Shown one piece after another: positions 46,560 to 57,736 of a stretch of 64,000 nt of DNA; the first letter of the stretch is position 1, and each line of letters begins with the position of its first letter. The stretch is from Dugong dugon (lineage: Eukaryota; Chordata; Mammalia; Sirenia; Dugongidae), in contig CM057461.1 of assembly GCA_030035585.1 (NCBI GenBank), positions 171,999,624 through 172,063,623 on the forward strand, read 5' to 3'. The notes under the pieces were generated by a model that saw only the letters and a list, made by a program, of their open reading frames with translations, was not told the DNA's origin and did no database searches. The position numbers were made by a program, and so were the translations under genes.

Positions 46560-48305
46560 AGAGAGAACTAGAAATATACAATGTATCAATAAACAAATCA
46601 CTATACTTTACATCTGGAAACTATTTAAAAAGATATTTTCTTAGACTGTTGGAGAAACTGATATAGATTTAGATCTGTCATAAAACTTCTTGAAGCATAT
46701 TGCTTTGTTTTCTGCAGCTACTGTATATTCTGCTGTCTGCTATTTTCATGGTTAACAATCACAAGTTGGATGCTCTTTTTAGCTATAATGGGGCTATGCT
46801 GAATAGGCCAGCTGAGAGCTATTTTACAAGAAAATTTAGCAATCACTTTGTGGTAATGGATATTGGTTTGTGGTACATCCATTCCTGTTTCTGCCTTGTT
46901 AAACACTTTAAAAAGCAGCTTCACTTTACTTTCTGGCCCTCTGGGAACAACAGGTTTACACATCTTTACAATTGGCAGTGAATAAAGCCAAGCTGATCTT
47001 AATTGCGTATTTTGTCCATTGGCATTACGTAGAAAAGGTTACCTAAATACTTCTTAACAATGCTTTTGATTTCATACCACTTCAAATGATGGAAGGGGTA
47101 CTAATTCATTATAATACATAGTCTCAACAGAGTCTGTTTTTAGGTCTTCTCAAAAAAATTTTAAAGGAATTTTTTAATAGCTCAGAGAAAAGAAACAAAG
47201 TTTTTGTTAGTTCTATTATTGTCAGTTCTGGTGGAACCTATGGTTTGTGACTTCGTTACCCTAGTATTTCATATTAGAAACATTTAAAATCTGTTTGTTG
47301 TTGGAATAAGATAGCAAAGCACTATTTAAAAAATAACACCACTTGATTCCTCCTCTGAGACCATCAAACCACTCTCAAAACAATTGCTGCTGGTCACAAT
47401 ATGTATTTGATGGAAAGTGAATGTGCTGAGTCCATATACTTATGATTGTAGAAATAAAATACGTCTAGCTTTCTAAAGTAATATTGACTCTAAATATCAG
47501 TAGTGTACAGTCATGGGTACTATGTTAAAAATGTATTATTAGGTCTAGTTAGAAAAGTTACCTAGAAAATGTATAGAAATCAGAAGTTTGTTTCATATCA
47601 TTTCACAAAAATATTTGGCTTCTTTGATTCTAATTCTTATACCTGATATTTTCTGTGAACTTGAAACACTACTTCTGAAAATTTTATGATGAATATGAAA
47701 GATCCTCCTATAGTATTTCTTAATTTCTAAGCAAGAGTTAGTCAAATATAGCTAGAATCTTTAGGGAACCTTAAAAGAGACATTTTTAGGTGATTAATTA
47801 GTGATCAAGATCAGTTATTGCAGTTAACTAAAGGCTGTAACAGTTGCAATATTCAGAAGACCCAAGAATAGAACTAGTTTTCTCATGGATAACATATTTC
47901 TGGAAACACTTCCTGCTTGTCGCAGCCCTCATGATGTACTTTTGCTTGATCTAATATAATTAAGGAATTCAAACTTTTCAAAGTTTGGTCAGCTCTCAGT
48001 TCCTCCATATGGATGCTAAATTGTGTTTATAACTTGCATCAGGGTTTTTAATGTAGGTAGGATCTCCTAGTCCCATTGAGGAGTTCACTCTGAGCCCATT
48101 TCATACCCCTTCTCATATCATACTCATTTCAGTTTTGATCTAAGCAAAACATAATCAGAGAAGGATATATGATGTAGACACAGTCAGATCTCAAACACTG
48201 CTTGTAAATGATTCCATGTTACCATCCCACTAACCCTATATTAGCATAAGAAGTAAAGATTTGATTGCATACAAATTACAGGGCTAGGTAGGAAAAATAC
48301 AATCC
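46560..48305. other. Unique AT-rich DNA, no gene seen
   Basis: No recognised repeat or gene. The frame at 46700-46981 has no motif and is overlapped by one on the other strand. Confidence 0.4.
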
Positions 48306-48309
48306 ACTA

Positions 48310-48415
48310 TTTTTTATTAATGGAAAATTGAGGCCTACAGAAATGAAGGACTTACTTATGACCAGCTAGTGCATAGCTATCAGAAAGCATCATCTAGTAG
48401 GAAAAACTACAGCCC
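48310..48415 (-). repeat. MIR SINE fragment
   Basis: Reverse MIR core: aatggaaaattgaggcctac, then ggacttacttatgaccagct. Confidence 0.5.
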
Positions 48416-48419
48416 TGAT

Positions 48420-48945
48420 GGTGTACCTCTTCCTGGGTCTTTATTTTGATCAATTACTTTTACCAGCTTCATTGGTCAATTTCCATTTCATTCCTTTTAA
48501 AAGTAGCATACATAAAATATATTTTTAAAAAAACATTCTTTGATATTACATTATTCACTCTGAAAAGCCTATTACATCCACTTGATAAGGTAAATTTCAT
48601 AATTACTCAAAAGTGATTTAGGTTTTGTATTTATCCTGTCCTTGCGTGGAACCCAAAGGGCTCTGTTTTAGAAAGCAGTTTGATAATTTCATTATATACA
48701 GAGATAATGTAGGTAAACTGCCTAATGCTATTTCTTTCAAGATTTTTTCTGATATAGGTAAGCATTTCCATTGTAAAGATTGGCAACCTGGTAGAGAAAA
48801 CATCTATGACTTCAGCAAGTTTACATACACTGAAAGGCTCTCATAACTTAAATGATTCCCTTTGTTGGGAAACCAGGCCAATCAAGAAAGAAAGGAACTA
48901 CTTTTATTGGGAGCAAATGATATACTGTTACATTGTATGCATCAA
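48420..48945. other. Unique DNA, no gene seen
   Basis: The opposed short frames at 48618-48846 have no motif. No recognised repeat. Confidence 0.4.
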
Positions 48946-48949
48946 ATTC

Positions 48950-49055
48950 CTTATTCGTAATTACTAATGATTTTGAGAAGTAGAGATTATTAAGTCTAGG
49001 CTACTTAATTTCCCCTAGGCTTTACAGCTAGCAAAGAACTCAGTTTTAGACATAA
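48950..49055 (-). repeat. MIR SINE fragment
   Basis: Weak reverse MIR core: ttttgagaagtagagattat, then aatttcccctaggctttaca. Confidence 0.4.
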
Positions 49056-49059
49056 GTTT

Positions 49060-49815
49060 CACCTTAAAGCCATGCACCACTCAGTATACCATACTTCCAG
49101 TAAGATTAAAAGGCTCAAAGTGAATAAGCACCTTTTTTGATATTGTCAATTATTTCTGTCATAGAATCTTAGGGCTTGAAGTTTTTGCCAAAGCAAAAGG
49201 TTGCGTAAGTGTTTATTGAGAGCATATATTCTAATTTTTTCTCCACTGTGAAACTGTGGATAACAACTGCTATATATAAAGGTATCTATAATAAAATCAG
49301 ATTTACTTATAAAAATACTTAGCTCTTTTTATTTTTCCTTGTTTACTGTGAAGTTGTTAAGTACTAACCTGTTATGAACAGAAATTTCCCCAGGCCATTT
49401 GGAACTTTTTCTTATAATTACTTCCTACCTCCATCCCATCTACTTCTATTTTTAAGCATTGGAGTTTAGAGAGAGACTTAGTACGGTGCCAGGAACATAA
49501 TACATTTAATTAATGTTGACCTTATGCTGTTAGTAACACCGGGATTTAGAATGAAGTATGCAATCCACTGACTCTAAACCTTTTTGCAGTTGTATGTCAC
49601 TGTCGTCATTCGCTTTCTCTAAATAATTGCTTCTTTTAAAAGTCCTAGGTGTCTGACTGAGACTTAAAAAACAGACAGACAGATATAACCATGGTTCCAT
49701 AGGGTGTTAATAGTATTGAGAACACAGAGAACCAAAGGAATAACAAAGAAACTTATATGCTTTCCATACAAAGAAGTAAGAACAGAAATCAGTTTTATTT
49801 CTTCACTTCATAACC
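49060..49815. other. Unique DNA, no gene seen
   Basis: No recognised repeat or gene. Confidence 0.4.
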
Positions 49816-49819
49816 CAAG

Positions 49820-49965
49820 TTTGTTTGTTTCTTCCTGTCTTCCTTTTTCCTTCCCTCCTTCCCTCCTTTCCTTGCTTTCTTCCTTCCTTCCTTCCGTCCT
49901 TGCCTTCTCTTCCTCCTTCCTTCCGTTTCCTCTCTTTCCTCCTTTTCCTCCCTCCCTTCCTTCCT
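49820..49965. repeat. (CCTT)n polypyrimidine tract
   Basis: About 145 bases of almost pure pyrimidine on the plus strand (tttg, then ccttn units). The Ser/Phe/Pro-rich and Lys/Arg/Gly-rich frames here are translations of this tract. Confidence 0.9.
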
Positions 49966-49969
49966 ATAA

Positions 49970-50335
49970 TCCATTCAGAATTTATTTGTATCAAGCTTAA
50001 TTCTACCAAAAAGCACTTCCATCTCAGATTAGTACTGTGATTTAGACACATTATGAGTTAAATAGATTTTGTGAGCTAGCCAGAAAAACCAGGTAATATT
50101 TAGTATTCTTTTCATAAGTTGGGGAATACCAGTATTCCACTTCCATCCTACACTCAAGGGTGTTACAAAATCTAGTCACATTCTCAGCTCCTGCAATTTA
50201 TAACTGATGTGGCAATCATATACAGTCAGGGTCCAGTGTAACTCTCCTACTAATGGTGTTAGCTTTGGGAATCCTTGATTTTCTGCTTAAGAAGAAAGTG
50301 GAAAGAGAAAGCTGTTTTCAAGTGTTCTTTCTATT
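49970..50335. other. Unique DNA, no gene seen
   Basis: No recognised repeat or gene. Confidence 0.35.
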
Positions 50336-50339
50336 GATG

Positions 50340-50460
50340 ATTTGTAGTTCTACCATTTATTATCTCTGTTATCCCAGTACCTGCCTCTTAAAGTTGTGAG
50401 GATTACGTGAGCTTTAGAAAGTGCTTAGCACAGTTTCAGGCACATAGTAAGTACTACAAC
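50340..50460 (+). repeat. MIR SINE 3' part
   Basis: MIR 3' region: ttaaagttgtgaggattacg, then aaagtgcttagcacagtttc, then aggcacatagtaagtac. Its last bases form the left arm of the perfect inverted repeat at 50444-50509. Confidence 0.68.
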
Positions 50461-50509
50461 TCTGCCCTCTGCTAGAAACAGCAGAGGGCAGAGTTGTAGT
50501 ACTTACTAT
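50444..50509. repeat. Perfect 30-base inverted repeat
   Basis: The arm 50444-50473 is the exact reverse complement of 50480-50509, separated by agaaac. The left arm starts as ordinary MIR 3' sequence, so the right arm is the added copy. The absence of any mismatch suggests a recent origin, for example by a fold-back template switch. An RNA copy would form a long hairpin. Confidence 0.97.
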
Positions 50510-50538
50510 ATGGGGTAAAAAAATATACCAATACATAA

Positions 50539-50560
50539 GCACACACACACATACACACAC
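50539..50560. repeat. (CA)n microsatellite
   Basis: Short CA dinucleotide run with one interruption. Confidence 0.85.
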
Positions 50561-50740
50561 GGCAGCATAATCTGGCTTACTAATAAAGAGGAACACAGTA
50601 AAAGAAACAATCAAAATGGAAAGAAACATTTCTTCTAGAGATAACCTGGAATGAAAACTACTGCAACATACACTGGCATATTAAACCCATAAATGTTCTA
50701 ACCTACATTTTAAAATGCTTTAAGATAAATGCATTATACA

Positions 50741-50800
50741 AAAAAAAAAAAAACCCAAGCCCCTTGCCATCAAGTCAATTCTGACTTATAGTGACCCTCA
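50741..50800 (-). mobile_element. AfroSINE tail, 5'-truncated
   Basis: An A run, then ccttgccatcaagtcaattc and tgacttatagtgaccc, the SINE tail in reverse. Confidence 0.75.
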
Positions 50801-50804
50801 GCTT

Positions 50805-51615
50805 TTTTTTGTTTGTTTAATTATTAAGCAAGGCAGTAAAGCTAAGCAGGAATATAAAAGTAATGTTCTTCATTCTCCCAAGGGAAATGCAGAGTTAGTT
50901 GCATCTGTGTAGATTAGAATTATGGATTATTCAGATCAACGAAGGAGATTTGGGCACTTTTGTTGAAGTCTACCACATGGGGAAATGAATATCTTTTGAA
51001 TCCTATGGTTTAAAGTAGACATTGTCATTTATATGTTAAAAATAATTTAACATAGAAGAGAAATAAGTAACACCCAGTAGGCTTGGAGAAATCTGTGATC
51101 TCGCATTCGCTATTAACTCAAATTGCGTTCAGTAAAATACTCTCCTGGTTCATTTGAGTCCTTGAATCCTATGGCTTCTAATTTTAATGATGAATCTGAA
51201 AATAGACTCATTCCCTCACACAGTATAGCTCCATTAAGTAGACTAACACCTCAGTCCAGAATTTGACTGTGATGACGTGATGCACGTTGCCTATCTGGTA
51301 AGGAGAGAAGACCATTGTCAGGTTTTCACAGATAATGAAGACAGCAGGAGCAGAGTTCTTTGCTCTCTGGTAGATTACAACGTGATCACAGCAGTGTAAG
51401 CATGCCGAAGAGTGAATCTCCTGTGAGGGCACTTGACCAGTACAACTGCTATATACCTCCAGTCTCTGCCATTGCTGGAAGGCTCATCTAGGTCTTCTTC
51501 TGGGTGGGTTTACAAATACTATAAGTAGTTTATAAAATAGAACCCTGAGCCTGCCATCTAGAAACAGCGCTGGATCCCCAGGAGTCTGGGGACTGAGAAT
51601 GAGCCAGGCTGTGCT
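50805..51615. other. Unique DNA, no gene seen
   Basis: No recognised repeat or gene. The 74-residue minus frame at 51208-51432 has no motif. Confidence 0.4.
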
Positions 51616-51623
51616 TAGCTTAG

Positions 51624-52283
51624 ATTGTCATTGTTGTTAGCTGCCTTCTAGTTGGCCTGTGACTTATGGCGACCCTATGTGTTACAGTGTAGAGTTGCTC
51701 AATAGGATTCTCTTGGCTGTCATCTTTACTGAGGACTAAGGTGAGCCTGACCCAAGCCATGGTATTTTCAGTAGCCTTATATGCATGCGAAAGCTGGACA
51801 ATGAGTAAGACAGACTAAAGAAGAATGATGCCTTTGAATTATGGTGTTGGTGAAGAATATTGAATATACCATGGACTGCCAAAAGAATGAACAAATCTGT
51901 GTTGGAAGAAGTACAGCCAGAATGCTTCTTAGAAGCAAGGATGGAGAGACTTCGTCTAACATACTTCGGACATGTTATCAGGAGGGACCTGTCCGAAGGA
52001 TATCATGGTTGGCAAAGTAGAGGGTCATTGAAAAAGAGGAAGACCCTCAGTAAGATGGATTGACACAGTGACTGCAACAATGGGCTCAAACTTAATAATG
52101 ATTGTGAGGATGGCGCAGGAAGGGGGAGTGTTTCATTCTGTTTTACATAGGGTCTCTGTGAGTTGGGACTGACTCAATGGCACCTAACAACAACAGTCTT
52201 TACTGAAGTAGTTTGCCAGGCCTTTTTTCCATGGAGCTGCTGAGTAGGTTTGAGCCACCAATCTTTAGGTTAGCAGCAAGGTC
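51624..52283 (-). mobile_element. AfroSINE, long form, split by an RTE
   Basis: The minus-strand SINE consists of 51624-51732 (tail and middle) and 52197-52283 (head side; the final head bases are lost). A plus-strand RTE tail lies between, flanked by tctttactga, so this SINE is older than that RTE. Confidence 0.85.
51733..52196 (+). mobile_element. RTE LINE 3' end nested in a SINE
   Basis: 464 bases of RTE, 5'-truncated, ending cacctaacaacaaca. The duplication tctttactga is at 51723-51732 and 52197-52206 (exact, 10 bases). A plus-strand piece at 51860-52063 is the remnant of the polyprotein C-terminus (LEEVQPECFLEARMERL). The frame stays readable to the terminal TAA except for a TGA and a shift. 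Confidence 0.9.
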
Positions 52284-52319
52284 CCCTTTTATTAGGCAGC
52301 TGCTCTTTCAGACTATCAC

Positions 52320-52690
52320 TATAGTCTCATGGATTTTCTTTTATTCTGTGTCTTATAGTTTGTTACCATCATTTTTGTATCTGATGTTCAAATTATCTCA
52401 AACTTGGTCACTAGGAACCCCCTCTAAGACAACTGTAGTGCCCTTTTGACAAGCCCCATTAGTCCTTAAGCATTTTCTTGCTTTCTCATACATAATGTCC
52501 ATGGTCTCTTTGTACTTTCCCTGCCCCAGAGCTGGGGTCAGCCATTTTATTTTCCCCAAGGAGTTCCTATCTTTTTTTTTTTTTTAATTGATAAACGATA
52601 TTTGGAACCCAAGACTGAGGCATCATTGCTTCCAGGACAAAACGAAGTAACTGGGGTGAAAGTGCTTTGTGATATATAAAGCATCGTATG
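52320..52690. repeat. Ancient interspersed repeat, family uncertain
   Basis: The runs tcttgctttctcatacataa, then tttgtactttccctgcccc, then gatatttggaacccaagac and ttgcttccagg follow an old mammalian repeat that I associate with L1M ends in reverse. The assignment is from recall only. Confidence 0.45.
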
Positions 52691-52694
52691 ATCA

Positions 52695-53740
52695 TTGCAG
52701 CTATCATCACTCTTACAGTGTCATCCAACAAGCATTCAGTTTATTTGTAGCAACGCTAAACAGCAGCACCAATGCGAATCTCTCTGTGTTTAGAGAACGA
52801 GTAGGAGACACAGGACATATGTGAGGACGGAGGAGAAAAATGAGCAAGCTTTGTCATATATAATGTGAATCCTTGTCTTATAATTCCAAGAGAGTAAATA
52901 AAATAGAGCCAAATGCTGGGGACTTTATTTTCACCTTTTCCCTAAGTTGCTTTGTTATTTAATACTTCAGATAGGAAAAAGTATTTTATTTTGTAGATGC
53001 ATCGTAGTCTTTTTAAAAAATCGAACATTTATCTGAAAATGATGAAACATAAATGTGTGATTTCTTGTGTATTTACTTTTCTCACATTTTAAGTAGGTTC
53101 TAAAAGAACAGTGTAATTTTAGGAACTCTGAGGTGTTTTAAAATTGCAAATATATTTTCTCCAGTAGATGCAGTACCTGTGTCATATTTAAAGAGTCGGT
53201 GTAGTGATATCTTAGGGTTATTTTGTCAGCAAATTAATTGTCCTAGGTTTTGCTTCCTGTGGCTTTATTACATACAGAGAGCATAAGCATTTGTCCAGAA
53301 TTTTATTTTTAATTCACACTAGAAATATCATGTAGTTTAATTTCCAGGGTTTCCTCATGCATCTTCTTAGTCTCTCAAATTAAAACTTTTTTTTAACATT
53401 CCCCTGTGAGTCCACAGGTTCTCATAAATGGAACAGGAGACAGAAATGGGTAAACAGGTGATGTTTAGGGTCTCGTTAACTGCAGGGAAGAAAAGCAAAA
53501 TAGCCCTGCTATGCAGGCAGTAGCAGTTCTTTCCAAGTTTGCCGGGGCTGCTTTTTCTAACCAGGGTGGCAAAGGAGAACTTGAGCATGGGGTAAGGAAG
53601 ACATACACAAAGAATCTGTGGTTTTATAAGCCCTCTTTTCAGCAGAAGCCAGGCTAAAAATGGAAAAGAGCAAAGGACGTGGGATTAAATGTCCTTTATT
53701 TTTCTATTTTTGGTTTTGTATCAAATCCCATTGTAGGGAT
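52695..53740. other. Unique DNA, no gene seen
   Basis: No recognised repeat or gene. Confidence 0.4.
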
Positions 53741-53745
53741 GTTGA

Positions 53746-53746
<1 letters not shown>

Positions 53747-53779
<33 letters not shown>
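53747..53779. repeat. (TG)n microsatellite
   Basis: Uninterrupted TG run of about 16 units. Confidence 0.95.
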
Positions 53780-53781
<2 letters not shown>

Positions 53782-53929
53782 GCTGGGCTGAAATAGGCAA
53801 GAAAAGTGATTGGGTTTGGTTGTGCTCTGTTTTGGGTGTTTGAAGAATTCTTCGTTTTCCTGTACTGAAGAGAATGGGCTTGTCCTATAAAGAACTCAAA
53901 ACACAGGCAGAAAAATTGAGGCTAGTGGA

Positions 53930-54165
53930 GAAGCTCAAGCCAGATTGCCTGTTATGAAGGCTCTTCAATTTATTAGCAATTTCTTCTTGAGGAAGTTATC
54001 TAACCTTTCTGTGTCTCAACTTGTCCATCTATAAAATGGTGATTATAGTACAACCTTCCTTATAAAGTAGTTATGAGAATGAAATGTTATTAATATGTGT
54101 AAAGTGCTTAATGCAGTGTAAGGCAAATACTGAGCACTCAAAAATGTTAGCTCTTATTATTATTA
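53930..54165 (+). repeat. MIR SINE
   Basis: MIR core and 3' end: ctttctgtgtctcaacttgt, then ctataaaatggtgattatag, then taaagtgcttaatgcagtg, then a tail like gagcactcaaaaatgttagc. Confidence 0.68.
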
Positions 54166-54364
54166 TCACTTATATATGCCTCAATAGTCATATTCAGAAA
54201 GTATCACTTATTGTTAATTTTTGAAAAATTAAAAAAAATTCTATTAACAAAGAAACCTATTTTTTGCTAACTTTATTTTGTTACTGATTTATTTAACTTC
54301 CTTCCTAAGACATGTAATATTTTTCAATGCTTTTATGGTTCTCTTTATTACCTGGTCCGCCAAC

Positions 54365-54490
54365 TCAATATGAGACAAGGGGAAGCATCTACTATGGCCA
54401 GGCACTCTGCTAGGGCTAGGGATACAAAACCAGAATGAGGTACTTGTCCTCGAGTAGCTAACTCTGGTGGGGCAGACCATTATATAAACA
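54365..54490. repeat. L2-type fragment
   Basis: The pattern tactatggccaggcactctg, then ctagggctagggatacaaaa, then gtggggcagacc matches the common L2-type end. Confidence 0.55.
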
Positions 54491-54509
54491 AAGAAATGCC
54501 ATTTGGCTA

Positions 54510-54702
54510 AGGAGTCCCTGGTGGCACAAATGGTTAAGCACTGGACTACTAACTGAGTTAGTAGTTAGCCATAGGCACCTCAGATGTAAGGCCTGGTGAT
54601 CTGTTGCTGAAAGGTCACAGCCTTGAAAACCCTGTGGAGCAGTTCTACTCTGCACACATGGGGTTGCCATGAGTTGGAATCAACTTCACAGAAACTAACA
54701 GC
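54510..54702 (+). mobile_element. AfroSINE, long form, carrying a small palindrome
   Basis: Full copy with head ggagtccctggtggcac and internal block. In place of the normal ctaaccaaaaggt segment it has a 21-base palindrome (54545-54565). Confidence 0.85.
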
Positions 54703-54709
54703 AGTCATG

Positions 54710-55500
54710 TGATTTGATATTTACTTTTACAAGATACAGTAGAGGTATAAACTTGGGAAAATTAAGGAATTCTTTTTATTTCAGAGGCATGACGAATGAG
54801 CTCATGTTCCCCAAATTAACAAGGCTGCAGTGAACTTTCTGAAATTGAAAATATTAATAAGTTTGCTTAATTACCAGAAATGTTTTTAATAAATTAATAT
54901 AAGTTATAATTTAAAGCAATCGTGAACACATATGTGATTCAGAAGGTTGTATTTTGATATTTATTAAAATGCCCAAAGCTCTAAGTATCACTAATTTATT
55001 TGTTTGCCCTGGGCACTGGGTAATTTAAAAGAATAAAATATAATTTATCCCTTTCAGCTGGAGCACATGAGTCACAAAAGTACCTATGCATTGAGATGTC
55101 TCCAGCTTGCAAAGGCAGTGTCTATGAAACTAAAATCAATGCCTCCAAAGACTTGCAGTGAGTCCACATTGGCTCAAGTACCAAAGCAGAGGTTTTTCTT
55201 TCTTGACTTTTCAACTAGCCTTAAAATATAGGGCAGTTTTATAAAAATTTGGGATAGATTTCATTTAAAAAAAAAATGAATCTTTAATGTTAGTTTTAAC
55301 TACCTCTCAGAAAATTGAAAGACTAAGAAATAAATTACTGAAATTGTTCTTGAATATTCCATTGCTCCCTGGGTACTAGATCTTTCATATTATACATATT
55401 ACCATTGTAGGGCCTGCTGTCAGAACTGGAAGACTAGAATGCCCAGAGTTATTCCCTGAGAGGCCTTTAAACCATTTACCTGCCCTAGGAACAGCTTAGA
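54710..55500. other. Unique AT-rich DNA, no gene seen
   Basis: No recognised repeat or gene. Confidence 0.4.
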
Positions 55501-55506
55501 TTACAT

Positions 55507-55711
55507 ACAGAGTATGTTATAATATTCCATTGCTGTCAAGTTGATTCCAACTTGACTAGAACTGCCCTATAGGGTTTCCAAAGCTGTAAATCTTTACAGA
55601 AGCAGACTGCCACATCTTTCTCCCATTGAGCAGCTGGTGGGTTTGAACCACCAACCTTTTGGTTAGAAGCTGAGTGCTTAACCACTTCACTGCCAGGTCT
55701 CCCACAGAGTA
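55507..55711 (-). mobile_element. AfroSINE, long form
   Basis: Minus-strand copy at 55515-55703 with flanking acagagta at 55507-55514 and 55704-55711. It has a small deletion near 55548, in the tail. Confidence 0.85.
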
Positions 55712-55734
55712 GTAAAATGTAGTTTTAAAAGCAT

Positions 55735-55935
55735 ACCTGTAACCAGATATGAACTGTGTTTAAATCCAGTGGCTTAATCTGTGTCCCAGTTTCCTCACCT
55801 AGTAAATGGGGCTGCTAATAGTAAACACCTCACAGAGTTGCTGTGAGGATTAAATGAGTTAATATGAACAAAATACTGAAAAAAGAGCTTAGTGTTTAGT
55901 AAGCACCTGATCAAAATTTCTCACTTTTATTATCT
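55735..55935 (+). repeat. MIR SINE
   Basis: MIR with cccagtttcctcacctagta, then aatggggctgctaatag, then gttgctgtgaggattaaatg, then gagcttagtgtttagtaag. Confidence 0.68.
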
Positions 55936-55939
55936 ACAG

Positions 55940-56220
55940 ATCCCATAGGAACAACCCTCTTCCAGAAGACATGTGAATCCAATTCAGGATTAAGGACCCC
56001 ACCCACCACCACTAAATCCTGTTCTGGGATAGTTCTCTAGCTCATAGTGGAATCCCTTGGGCACTCTTGGACTAAATCAACAGTGGGCCTCGAATTCCCA
56101 GCCCCTGTGGAATCAATACCAACCTCTGGGGACTGCATTAGTATTAACATATATATAGGATTATTCCGTCTGAGTAGGTACTAGCTGTACTGTCCCCAAA
56201 TCCTTAATAGACGTTTTGGT
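55940..56220. other. Unique DNA, no gene seen
   Basis: No recognised repeat or gene. Confidence 0.35.
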
Positions 56221-56224
56221 TCTT

Positions 56225-56720
56225 GTCTTAGTTATCTACTGCTGCTATAACAAACAGAAGTTTATTCTCTCACATTTTAGGGGGCCCTAAGTCCAAATTC
56301 AGGGCACCAGCTCCAAGGGAAGGTTTTCTCTCTGTGTCAGCTCTGGGGAAAGTCCTTGTCATCAGTCTTCCCCTGGGTCTAGGATCTTCTCAGCGCAGAG
56401 ACCCTGGGGCCAACAGATACACCCCACACCTGGCTCTTCTTGCTTGGTGGTAAGGCTGTCCCTGTCCTCTCTGCTCACTTCTCTCTTTTATATCCCAAAA
56501 GAGACTGACTTAAGATACAGCCTAATCCTGTGGATTGACTCCTGCCTCAATAACATAACTACCTCTAATCCGGCTTCATTAACATCATAGAAGTTAGGAT
56601 TTAACAACACATAGGATAATCACATCAGATCACAAAATGGTAGACAACCGTACAGTACTGGGAATCACGGCCTAGCCAAGTTGATACACATTTTTGGGGG
56701 ACAGAATTCAATCCATAACA
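56225..56720. repeat. 496-base TG...CA-ended interspersed repeat
   Basis: The segment starts tgtcttagttatctactg and ends gaattcaatccataaca. Its 5' part (gctgctataacaaacagaag) and end (gggggacagaattcaatcc) resemble MaLR/MLT1-type solitary LTRs. TG...CA ends fit an LTR. No flanking duplication was found and no retroviral gene is present. A lineage-specific repeat is an alternative. Confidence 0.55.
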
Positions 56721-56724
56721 GTCA

Positions 56725-56872
56725 TCAACCAAGATAGAACCCTGTGAAGCTAGAGTAATTTGCGCTTTCATCTGACATAAATAGGTGTCTCATTTACCTT
56801 ATAGTTACTTTGTAGTTAACAGAATAAGCTTTTTTTTCCTCCTGTGGCTGCCAGTTCACAAGTATCAAGAGC
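56725..56872. other. Unique DNA, no gene seen
   Basis: Nothing recognised between the two repeats. Confidence 0.3.
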
Positions 56873-56885
56873 AGAACTCACACTG

Positions 56886-57258
56886 TTGTTGTTAGTTGCC
56901 ATCAAGTCAGCTCCAATTCACGGTGATCCTACTATGTACAACATAATGAAACGTTGCCTGGTTCTGTGCCATTTTCCCGATCCTTGGTATGCTCAAATTC
57001 GTTTTGTGACCACTGTGTACTGCCTTACAACCCAGGGGAGTCATGTTTTAGCACTATATCCGACAATATTCTGCTGTGATTCATAGGGTTTTCAGTAGCT
57101 AATTTTCAGAAGTAGGTCCCCAGGCCTCTCTTCCTAGTCTGTCTTAGTCTGAAAGTGTCACTGAAACCTGTCCATCACTGGTGACCCTCCTGGAATTTGA
57201 AATAACAGTGGCGTAGCTTCCAGTATCATAGCAACACGCAAGCCATCACAGCAGGAGA
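56886..57258 (-). mobile_element. Short RTE-derived non-autonomous element, copy 2
   Basis: The same architecture as 19803-20164: RTE 5' UTR joined to the RTE 3' end in the same region, with the coding part absent. The 5' terminus is clipped by about 20 bases. A likely target-site duplication is aactcacactg at 56875-56885 and aaatcacactg at 57259-57269. The frame at 56844-57086 is not meaningful. Confidence 0.75.
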
Positions 57259-57269
57259 AAATCACACTG

Positions 57270-57736
57270 GGTGATAGAAATGTGGCAAAAATGGTGACAA
57301 TAATATTTGTAGATTTTATTTAAAGAATATGTCATAAATACAATGTTGTAATCCTTTTTCTATCTTCATTTGGCTGTTAACAGTGAAATGAAGGTCAGTT
57401 AATCTTAAAATGGCCTTGACGAAAGCAATTTTTTCCCCCTGAATTTTCCCTGTTATTGCTGATTTCAGCTAATGAGAAGGGCTGATAGCAAAGGAAGCAT
57501 AAATAGAAAAATAAAGGGAAACAATAAAGTAAGTCTTATTCTTTATACAGTGAATTTCTCAATTTAATATAATCTTTAATTGTTGAAGACATTAATGTAA
57601 TTCACTATACTTTGTTCTTGGCTCAAATTTATATTCACATATATTTTGACCCCTGTACCCCTTTTTCACTGGCACAAGAGACAAATACATTTGTATTTGG
57701 TGAGGAAACAATTTATCCCAGTAATTTTGAATCTTC
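57270..57736. other. Unique DNA, no gene seen
   Basis: No recognised repeat or gene. Confidence 0.35.

Noticed and set aside
46084-46560. Open frame of 158 codons on the plus strand, with an MAAAH stretch
   Set aside because: It begins in a T run, lies in a segment matching an ancient repeat also seen at 18130-18410, and shows no domain. Chance openness is more likely than a gene.
49704-50051. Ser/Phe/Pro-rich and Lys/Arg/Gly-rich frames on opposite strands
   Set aside because: Translations of the (CCTT)n tract.
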